Origin: Halieaceae bacterium
Lineage (GTDB): Bacteria > Pseudomonadota > Gammaproteobacteria > Pseudomonadales > Halieaceae
Assembly: GCA_011523115.1 (NCBI GenBank)
Contig: WTHO01000030.1
Span: 1-12,047 of the forward strand
Direction: 5' to 3'
Length of the DNA stretch: 12,047 nt
Positions 6,974 to 12,047 of the stretch are shown piece after piece. The notes beneath the pieces were generated by a model. That model was not told where the DNA came from. It saw nothing but the letters and a program-made list of their open reading frames with translations, and did not search any database. A program made the translations under genes and the position numbers. Within the stretch, counting starts at the first letter, position 1; each line of letters begins with the position of its first letter.

Positions 6974-7387
6974 CTAGCGCTCCTGATCGAGTTTTGCGGT
7001 GATGACGCCCGGTGTCAGCACCTCGTCGCGGTCATTCTTTACGAAGACCTCGAGCGTGACTTCGCCGGTGGCCTCGTCATAAGCCGTGACGGTGCCGCCA
7101 GCGGTGACGGTTTCGCCCACGAAAGCCGCGACGCGGTTGGAATACTCAATGCCGGTGATCATGCCCGACTCACCCAGCCACTCGTCGACCACCTGATGAA
7201 GCCAATCACCCATCAACGGGCCCGCCACCACCAGACCGGGGTAGCCCTCGACGTCGGTTGCATAGGGCATATCGAAGTGAATGCGGTGACCGTTCCACAG
7301 CGATGCGTTGTAGAGCATCTGCTGGACCTCGTCACAATAGTGCTCGCGCTGAGGAATGGCCATGCCTACGGTCGGTGCCAGAGTCAT
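6974..7387 (-). CDS. MaoC-like hydratase subunit (HTD2/mesaconyl-CoA type)
   Basis: The 137-residue product is a single hotdog domain. The segment LYNASLWNGHRIHFDMPYA (25-43) followed by EGYPGLVVAGPL (47-58) matches the hydratase block of MaoC proteins in the HTD2 / mesaconyl- and itaconyl-CoA hydratase group. The canonical R-hydratase signature D-x-N-P-x-H is replaced by N32-G-H34-R-I-H37. The histidine is kept and the aspartate is asparagine. It most likely pairs with the next-listed MaoC-N subunit to form a heteromeric enoyl-CoA hydratase, as ChsH1 does with ChsH2. The stop of the MaoC-N gene overlaps this start by four bases (ATGA), so the two are translationally coupled. The ATG start follows from that overlap. 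It belongs between the CoA ligase and the aldolase in both gene order and inferred reaction order. Confidence 0.87.
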   Translation of the reverse strand: MTLAPTVGMAIPQREHYCDEVQQMLYNASLWNGHRIHFDMPYATDVEGYPGLVVAGPLMGDWLHQVVDEWLGESGMITGIEYSNRVAAFVGETVTAGGTVTAYDEATGEVTLEVFVKNDRDEVLTPGVITAKLDQER

Positions 7388-7839
7388 CGCAGAATCCTCG
7401 TGGTTTTCTCGCTGACCACCAGCTCGCCGTCGTCGTCGCGCACTTCCATCATCACTTCATAAAAGATGAGCGGGCCGCTGCGGCCGGCTTTTTCATAGAT
7501 GTCAGTCAGCGTTCGAGTGGCGGTTAACCAATCCCCCGGCCGAATCGGCTTGTGGTAGCGGATATCGAGCCCGCCGGCCATCGCTTTTTCCAGCGGAAAC
7601 TTCGGCAGCAATGAGTCGATGGATACGCCATCGGGAGAGAGCTCATTGAGGGGTACGACATCCCAGAACAAATGCAGATGGAAGAGCGGCGGTGCCACGT
7701 CGCCATCGAGATATTTGGATTGTCGGTTATCGGTGGCAATCGCGTACTTGCGGATATCGCGTCGTGTGACGATCTCTCGTCGAGGCTCGCTTTGGTTGCC
7801 AATGTGCGACAGTACGTCTTCAGAGAGCAGTCCACTCAT
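7384..7839 (-). CDS. MaoC N-terminal-type dehydratase subunit (FAS1_DH-like)
   Basis: The 151-residue product matches the MaoC N-terminal dehydratase domain. It has IVTRRDIRKYAIATDN (23-38), the AP-P-L-F turn (49-53), then AGGLDIRYHKPIRPGDWL (88-105) and YEKAGRSGPLIFYEV (115-129), all typical of this family. At the usual active-site block it reads ATDNRQSKY, without the G-D-x-N-P-x-H signature and with Tyr where the His would be. It is therefore probably a structural or substrate-binding subunit, as the MaoC domain of ChsH2 is reported to be. The start overlaps the stop of the CoA ligase gene by four bases, and its own stop overlaps the next MaoC gene by four. Unlike ChsH2 it carries no DUF35 tail; the DUF35 protein is encoded two genes downstream. 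Confidence 0.87.
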   Translation of the reverse strand: MSGLLSEDVLSHIGNQSEPRREIVTRRDIRKYAIATDNRQSKYLDGDVAPPLFHLHLFWDVVPLNELSPDGVSIDSLLPKFPLEKAMAGGLDIRYHKPIRPGDWLTATRTLTDIYEKAGRSGPLIFYEVMMEVRDDDGELVVSEKTTRILR

Positions 7840-9392
7840 ACCTGACGGGCTCCATCCTGCCAGTACGGGTCGCGGAGATCCCGTTTCAGGATCTTGCCCG
7901 TGGGTGCCTTGGGCAGTGCATCCACGAAATCGACTGATTTGGGTTTTTGATACGAGGCGAGATGTTTGCTCGCCTCGGCAATAATGTCCGCCTCGGTCGC
8001 GATTTGACCAGGCTTCAATACCACCACGGCCTTGACGGCCTCGCCCCAGGTGTCGTCGGGGATGCCGAATACAGCAGATTCGAGTACCGCAGGATGTTGG
8101 TGAATTGCCGCCTCAACTTGTGTGCTGTAGATGTTCTCGCCCCCCGAGATAATCATGTCCTTGGCGCGATCCACGATAAAGACGTAACCCTCGGCATCCC
8201 AGGTGGCGATGTCGCCTGTCCACATCCAGCCATCGCGCAGCGTTTTTTCAGTGAGATCGGGGCGACGCCAGTACCCCAGCATGTTGGCCTCGGAGCGCAC
8301 AATAATCTCGCCCGCCGCGCTGCCGTCTCTGGGCACCGGGTTGCCATCGGGGTCGACCACCAGAATTTCGGAGACGAATCCTTCACGGCCACAGGAGCCG
8401 AGTCGCTCAGGGTGGTCACCGGCGATTGCACGTTGGTGGTCCTCCTGCGACAGGAAAGTCATCGTCATGCCCTCGGTCTGGCCGTAGCCCTGAATCATGG
8501 TGCAGGGAAATGCCTCGAGCGCCGCCTCGACCACTGAGCGGGGCATGGGCCCGCCGCCGTATTGGAAGTTCCGTAGGCTGCTGAGGTCGTAGTCCTCGAA
8601 ACCCTCGACCGCCATCATCCAATTGATCATTGTCGTGATGCCCAGGAACGCCGACACCCGTTCTTTTTGAATGACATCCAGCGCCAGTTTGGCGTCAAAA
8701 TTAATAAGCACAACAGGACAGCCGTGAGCCATATAGTTCATGGCGAGTGCCACGGGAATGTGGAACATCTGCCCGGTGAGCATGTAGACGTCGGTGGGCA
8801 CGATGCGCTCTGCGATGGACTGATTCAGCATGCCCATGTAGAGCGTGTGGTGAGAGTGCAGGGCGCCTTTGGACTCGCCAGTGGTGCCGCCGGTGTAGAG
8901 AATCAGCACGGGGTCATCGCCCGTGACCTCTGCCGAGGAGGCCGGTTCTGAATTGCTCGCGGATGCGATTAGCTGCTCATAATCACAGTCGGTCTTGGTG
9001 GTAAATACCAGCGTCTTGGAGATGCTCGTTGCGCTCGCCAGAGATTGGGTCAGCACGGCGTATTCCTCGGAACCAATCAGCACGCTGGGTTCGCCATCTT
9101 CCAGAATGCGCGCCATCTCGGGCTCTGCGAGCCGCCAGTTCAGGGGCTGGGCAATCAGCCCGCAGCGGGCGCAGGCGAAGAACACTTCCATATATTGGAT
9201 GCAGTTCTTCGAAAGGATGGCGACCCGATCCCCTTTCTTGAGGTTCAGCCCTTCACAAAAGCCGTTCGCCAGCCGTCGGATCCGCTCATCGAGGGTGCCG
9301 AAGGTCATACGCCGGTCGTTGGGGATATCTATGAGTGCCTCGCGCTCTGGGTCGAGCAGCGCGGTTTTGGCGGGGATGCGACCGAGGTTCAT
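7836..9392 (-). CDS. Acyl-CoA synthetase (AMP-forming, class I adenylate-forming)
   Basis: The 518-residue product is a full-length AMP-binding acyl-CoA ligase. It activates a carboxylic acid to its CoA thioester with ATP in the cytoplasm. Motifs in order are the phosphate loop YTGGTTGESKG (166-176), the core YGQTEGMT (303-310), and WTGDIATWDAEGYVFIVDR (391-409), with D394 and R409 for ATP ribose. The C-terminal hinge/core is KDMIISGGENIYSTQVE (411-427) and the catalytic lysine K500 lies in PKAPTGKILKR (495-504). Its size and motifs resemble steroid/aromatic-type FadD-like ligases, but specificity cannot be fixed from sequence. It starts nine bases after the SnoaL gene stop with a weak ribosome site, and its end overlaps the MaoC-N gene by four bases. 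As the CoA-forming enzyme of the operon, it supplies the thioester that the hydratase and aldolase subunits need. Confidence 0.93.
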   Translation of the reverse strand: MNLGRIPAKTALLDPEREALIDIPNDRRMTFGTLDERIRRLANGFCEGLNLKKGDRVAILSKNCIQYMEVFFACARCGLIAQPLNWRLAEPEMARILEDGEPSVLIGSEEYAVLTQSLASATSISKTLVFTTKTDCDYEQLIASASNSEPASSAEVTGDDPVLILYTGGTTGESKGALHSHHTLYMGMLNQSIAERIVPTDVYMLTGQMFHIPVALAMNYMAHGCPVVLINFDAKLALDVIQKERVSAFLGITTMINWMMAVEGFEDYDLSSLRNFQYGGGPMPRSVVEAALEAFPCTMIQGYGQTEGMTMTFLSQEDHQRAIAGDHPERLGSCGREGFVSEILVVDPDGNPVPRDGSAAGEIIVRSEANMLGYWRRPDLTEKTLRDGWMWTGDIATWDAEGYVFIVDRAKDMIISGGENIYSTQVEAAIHQHPAVLESAVFGIPDDTWGEAVKAVVVLKPGQIATEADIIAEASKHLASYQKPKSVDFVDALPKAPTGKILKRDLRDPYWQDGARQV

Positions 9393-9401
9393 CGCAGCCG
9401 C

Positions 9402-9815
9402 TTAATAAGCGCTGTCAAGGTCGATGTGGCGCCGGGATATTTTCCATTCGCCCTCGATTTCAGTGACCTGGTCGCGGTATACCCCGGTGGTCAACAACTT
9501 GGTTTCAGCATGCTCGGTGGCAAACAGCGTGAGGTATGACGTGACCGCCAGCGTATCGCCGGAGTCATCAAACATAATGTTGGTGATGTCATGACGCCGG
9601 ACATCAGTCTGGCTCGACTTGGCGCCGCAGTAGAGCTCCATGATGCTGTCGCGGCCCTCAAAGGGGCCCACCATGTCGCCACCTGCGATCTGCATGCTCA
9701 TGATCGCCCCGTCGGCGAAGCAAGCGCCGAGCTCATCAAGGTGCCCTTCATCGTAATAGTAGGCCATTCGATTGAGCAGTTCTGATATGGCGTAGCGGTC
9801 GTCGGCTGATGGCAT
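9402..9815 (-). CDS. SnoaL/NTF2-like small protein, first gene of the operon
   Basis: The 137-residue product is an NTF2-fold protein of the SnoaL-like group. An N-terminal helix pair (DRYAISELLNRMAYYYDEGH) leads into LDELGACFADGAIM. Then come VRRHDITNIMF (72-82) and the closing GVYRDQVTEIEGEWKISRR (111-129) with a final HIDLD. H75 and D132 are polar residues at typical pocket positions. Such proteins act as isomerases, cyclases, hydratases or dehydratases, or as the small subunit of a larger enzyme. Ring-hydroxylating dioxygenase beta subunits share the fold, though they are longer. AGAGGA lies about nine bases before the ATG. It is the operon leader, nine bases before the CoA ligase, with the palindrome and promoter just upstream. 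Its reaction cannot be assigned. Confidence 0.85.
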   Translation of the reverse strand: MPSADDRYAISELLNRMAYYYDEGHLDELGACFADGAIMSMQIAGGDMVGPFEGRDSIMELYCGAKSSQTDVRRHDITNIMFDDSGDTLAVTSYLTLFATEHAETKLLTTGVYRDQVTEIEGEWKISRRHIDLDSAY

Positions 9816-9871
9816 GGTTCAAGTCCTCTGGAGACGTCATCTTTGTAGTTATCGGTGCGCCGGGCGCAATA

Positions 9872-9888
9872 ACTTGTTCCGAACAAGT
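9872..9888. promoter_or_regulatory. 17-base perfect palindrome, candidate operator
   Basis: ACTTGTTC and GAACAAGT flank a single central C (8-1-8, no mismatch). It lies 56 bases before the SnoaL start and covers about +1 to +17 of the promoter predicted here. Length and position fit a repressor of the TetR or GntR type, relieved by a pathway acyl-CoA or substrate. No regulator gene is in the window. Confidence 0.7.
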
Positions 9889-9894
9889 CGGAGA

Positions 9895-9924
9895 ACTGTA
9901 GGCTATGTGGGTGCTCAGGATCAA
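9895..9924 (-). promoter_or_regulatory. Predicted sigma70 promoter of the eight-gene operon
   Basis: On the minus strand, TTGATC (9924-9919) and TACAGT (9900-9895) are separated by 18 bases, each matching four of six consensus positions. The predicted start of transcription is near 9888, at the edge of the palindrome. The match is moderate; the position relative to the palindrome is what makes it credible. Confidence 0.45.
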
Positions 9925-9935
9925 CCGAGGGTTGC

Positions 9936-9958
9936 GACTCGGTGGTGGGTCCGAGGTC
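9936..9958 (-). other. Weak hairpin downstream of the M48 gene
   Basis: GACTCGG (9936-9942) can pair with CCGAGGTC (9951-9958) with one bulged base. No T-run follows on the minus strand, so it is a poor intrinsic terminator. It lies just after the M48 peptidase stop and before the operon promoter. It could mark the transcript end, but I am not convinced. Confidence 0.25.
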
Positions 9959-9966
9959 AGCGAAAA

Positions 9967-11874
9967 TCAGACATCCGTTTTGCGAATGTCGTTTGCCTCC
10001 AGCATGGCATCGGGTACCGGGCAATCCAGGGAGGCCGCCATGGCCTTGACCAAAGTGATCTCGATATCACTGATCACGCCATCATCGGCTGCTACCAAAG
10101 CCACGGCCTTGAGCACTGATACCTTGAGGAGCGGATAGCACTCGGCGAGGTTTTCTACCGCGTCACTAAAATGCGTCACGGTGAGGGCAGATATCTCGGG
10201 TAGCCGCAGCGGCAGTTCGAGCATCGCACTGCCGCGGTTAAATGCCCGATCAGTATCTTCATCCGTCAGGTAGGCCATGGTCCCCAGCACGATCGCCAAA
10301 TGGTCAGTCACTGCTGTAAGCGATTTGTGTTTTGGGCGGGCAGGGCGAGTACCCATAAATTCGGGATCTAAAAAGTGCCGCACTGTTTGAAACAAGCACC
10401 ACTCCGCCAGGGTTGTTTTGCCGTCCGCATTGATCCACTCAAGCAACAGCTCACGAAATGCTCGGTATTGTTCCGCAGAGAGTCCCCGCAGGGCCGGCAG
10501 ACACAGCTCTAGCACAGCGAGTCGCTGCTCGGCATTGCGGGCTCTCAAAGGTTCGCACCATCGGCGAATGATGTCGGCGAGACCCTCAATGGGTTTGATA
10601 TCAACCGCTGCCCACTGCGACGCCTCGTGCGGCGGGTCCCAGGCTAGAGCAAGTACCAGCGCCATCGCACCCAGTGGATCCCGGGTTTCCTGAAGCAAAG
10701 CCTCAGCCTCCTCGCGCTCGCCCGCATCGGCTAACGCCGGCCCTCCAGTTGCAGTTAACGCCGCCGTTGCACCGGCCGCGACAACTGCAATGGCACCCAG
10801 CGCCGCCTCATGACCCGGGTCATTGGCCGATTCATCGTCGGTGCCAAAGCCCTGTGAGGGTGATGCCGCGAGAAAAACGCCATCCCAGTGTGGATCGATA
10901 CGCTGAATGCGTTCCTCAATCGGTGGATGCGTTGCAAAACCACTCCACAGCCGATGCTGTACCTGTCCAAAAAAGAGATGAGACATTTCCTCCGCACGCC
11001 CGGTCTCCACCAGCGTGCCTGAGTCATGCCCCCCGATCACTTTTAGCGCGTTGCCGATACCCTCCGGGTTACGGGTGAATTGCACCGCGGAAGCGTCCGC
11101 CAGATATTCCTTTTGTTTGGAAATAGCGGACTTGATGAGCCCTGCCATCAAGCCGCCGAGTAAACCGACGAGGTACAAACCCAGCCCCAATGCTACTAAC
11201 GCACCCTGATTGTCGTCTTTGTTGCTGCGGTAGCGGCGTCGGTGGGATGAACTGCGGAGCAGAACGCCCCCAACATCACCAATGAAGGTGATGCCACGCA
11301 GCATAGCGGCGAGGCGGATGCTGAGTCGCATGTCGCCGTTAAGAATATGGCTGAATTCATGTCCGATGACGCCCTGTAATTGGTCGCGATCAAGGGTCAT
11401 TAGTGCTCCGCGAGTGACCGCTACGACGGCATTGGCTGGGCTGGTCCCCGCGGCAAAGGCGTTGATACCCGGCTCCTCATTGAGCACGTAAAGAGACGGG
11501 ACGGGCATGTTGGCGGCCAAGGCCATTTCCTGAACGATGTTGGCAGCCCGTCTTTCCAGCGGGTCGTCGGTGCCGGGTTGCACCAACGTGCCCCCCAGTG
11601 CGTTGGCGATTTGCTTTCCGCCCCGGGCAAAGTTGAACCAGTTCACGAGGGCAACCACGCCAATCACCACGGCCACCACCGCACCGACCGCAATAAATGA
11701 TGGCCAATCGAAATAATCGAAAAAGGTGCCGGGGTCGCCTTCCGTCTCAAACAGTAACAGCCCGATGAAAAGAAGATTGGTGATGGCAACGAGCGCCAGC
11801 ACGGCCAGCACAAAAAGTCCGGTGAGAAGTCGGGTATTACGCCGCGCGATTTCCTGTTCGCGGAAGAAATCCAC
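9967..11874 (-). CDS. Membrane M48 metallopeptidase with C-terminal TerB-like extension
   Basis: The 635-residue product begins MDFFREQEIARRNTRLL, the usual N-terminus of LemA-linked M48 peptidases, initiated here by GTG. Membrane segments lie at about 17-42 and 61-80, with another hydrophobic stretch at 227-250. The zinc site is HEFSH (172-176) with third ligand E256 in EYLAD (256-260). The peptidase domain ends near 330 (THPPIEERIQRIDP). A second half of about 300 residues follows: an Ala/Gly-rich hydrophobic patch at 357-382, then helical repeats with two acidic motifs, INADGKTTLAEW (481-492) and VAADDGVISDIE (594-605). These look like TerB-type metal-binding loops. The family handles membrane-protein quality control (compare HtpX), but this long architecture has no settled role. 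The preceding LemA gene ends 14 bases upstream, so they form one operon. Its ribosome site is poor, consistent with translational coupling. The stop at 9967 leaves about 150 bases before the next gene. Confidence 0.9.
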   Translation of the reverse strand: MDFFREQEIARRNTRLLTGLFVLAVLALVAITNLLFIGLLLFETEGDPGTFFDYFDWPSFIAVGAVVAVVIGVVALVNWFNFARGGKQIANALGGTLVQPGTDDPLERRAANIVQEMALAANMPVPSLYVLNEEPGINAFAAGTSPANAVVAVTRGALMTLDRDQLQGVIGHEFSHILNGDMRLSIRLAAMLRGITFIGDVGGVLLRSSSHRRRYRSNKDDNQGALVALGLGLYLVGLLGGLMAGLIKSAISKQKEYLADASAVQFTRNPEGIGNALKVIGGHDSGTLVETGRAEEMSHLFFGQVQHRLWSGFATHPPIEERIQRIDPHWDGVFLAASPSQGFGTDDESANDPGHEAALGAIAVVAAGATAALTATGGPALADAGEREEAEALLQETRDPLGAMALVLALAWDPPHEASQWAAVDIKPIEGLADIIRRWCEPLRARNAEQRLAVLELCLPALRGLSAEQYRAFRELLLEWINADGKTTLAEWCLFQTVRHFLDPEFMGTRPARPKHKSLTAVTDHLAIVLGTMAYLTDEDTDRAFNRGSAMLELPLRLPEISALTVTHFSDAVENLAECYPLLKVSVLKAVALVAADDGVISDIEITLVKAMAASLDCPVPDAMLEANDIRKTDV

Positions 11875-11888
11875 GTATCAGAGAAAAT

Positions 11889-12047
11889 TCAGGAAAAACT
11901 GACGTTAGGTGCTGCCTGAATCTCGGCGCTGTCCTCGAACTCAAGGAGCTCCGCGTCCTCGCGGTGTCCGAACTGATTGGCGATCACAATGTTGGGGAAG
12001 GATTGGCGGTAGGTGTTGTAGGCCATTACCGCATCGTTAAACCCCTG
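11889..12047 (-). CDS. lemA: LemA family protein, C-terminal part (5' cut by window edge)
   Basis: The minus strand reads in frame from the window edge for 52 codons to a TGA at 11889-11891. The sequence includes FNDAVMAYNTYRQSFPNIVI and ends EFEDSAEIQAAPNVSFS. The FN-x-A-V-x-x-YN-x-x-R-x-x-FP-x-x-I block is the hallmark of the LemA C-terminal region, a helical-bundle protein with one N-terminal membrane anchor that is outside the window. The gene ends 14 bases before the M48 peptidase start; LemA next to an M48 peptidase is a recurrent pair in bacteria. LemA is thought to be a membrane partner or substrate-handling protein, but its exact action is not established. Confidence 0.92.
   Translation of the reverse strand, partial: QGFNDAVMAYNTYRQSFPNIVIANQFGHREDAELLEFEDSAEIQAAPNVSFS

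Noticed and set aside
7947..8537. A 196-codon plus-strand open frame opposite the CoA ligase
   Set aside because: It is antisense to the conserved C-terminal domain of the ligase and shows no domain or ribosome site.
1..12047. CRISPR array, tRNA/rRNA, insertion sequence or phage genes
   Set aside because: No repeat-spacer pattern, tRNA-like cloverleaf, transposase motif or terminal inverted repeats were seen while reading either strand.

Overview
The window looks like a chromosomal stretch of a moderately GC-rich marine-type gammaproteobacterium. Gene content and protein style resemble the Halieaceae/OM60-NOR5 and related groups, but that is an impression from the proteins and not a tested placement. 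Almost everything is read from the minus strand; one small secreted-protein gene is on the plus strand.

Layout from left to right. (1) The 5' end of a minus-strand lipoprotein gene (1-137, cut by the window edge). (2) A 250-base gap and a plus-strand gene for a small exported protein of unknown function (388-813), closed by a bidirectional terminator (830-855). (3) A minus-strand coniferyl-aldehyde-dehydrogenase-type ALDH (905-2362), apparently with its own control region, which contains a near-perfect 27-base AT-rich palindrome (2472-2498). (4) An eight-gene minus-strand operon (9815 down to 2537). Its order of transcription is SnoaL/NTF2-like protein, acyl-CoA ligase, MaoC-N-type hydratase subunit, MaoC hydratase subunit, Ltp2/SCP-x-like thiolase-fold protein, DUF35 zinc-ribbon/OB protein, Rieske oxygenase alpha subunit, FAD-dependent amine oxidase-like protein. 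Its first six genes are packed with overlaps or gaps of 2 to 9 bases. A 17-base perfect palindrome (9872-9888) sits on the predicted transcription start of this operon. (5) Upstream, an unrelated pair: a membrane M48 metallopeptidase with a long TerB-like C-terminal extension (9967-11874) and the 3' end of a LemA gene (11889-12047).

The most interesting content is the operon. An acyl-CoA ligase, two small MaoC subunits, a thiolase-fold protein without the thiolase cysteine, and a DUF35 partner are the parts of the hydratase plus retro-aldolase module known from steroid side-chain degradation (ChsH1/ChsH2 with Ltp2 in actinobacteria; the Shy/Sal pairs in Pseudomonas). In Mycobacterium the MaoC and DUF35 parts of ChsH2 are fused; here they are separate genes. 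The inferred pathway is: a carboxylic acid is CoA-activated, its enoyl-CoA is hydrated, and the hydroxyacyl-CoA is split by retro-aldol cleavage to an aldehyde or ketone plus a short acyl-CoA. The Rieske enzyme would oxygenate the ring or chain, or demethylate it. The neighbouring ALDH could oxidise an aldehyde product. No acyl-CoA dehydrogenase, ferredoxin, reductase or regulator is present in the window, so the substrate is not determined. A steroid, a terpenoid, a lignin-type phenylpropanoid and an amine-bearing acid all remain possible.
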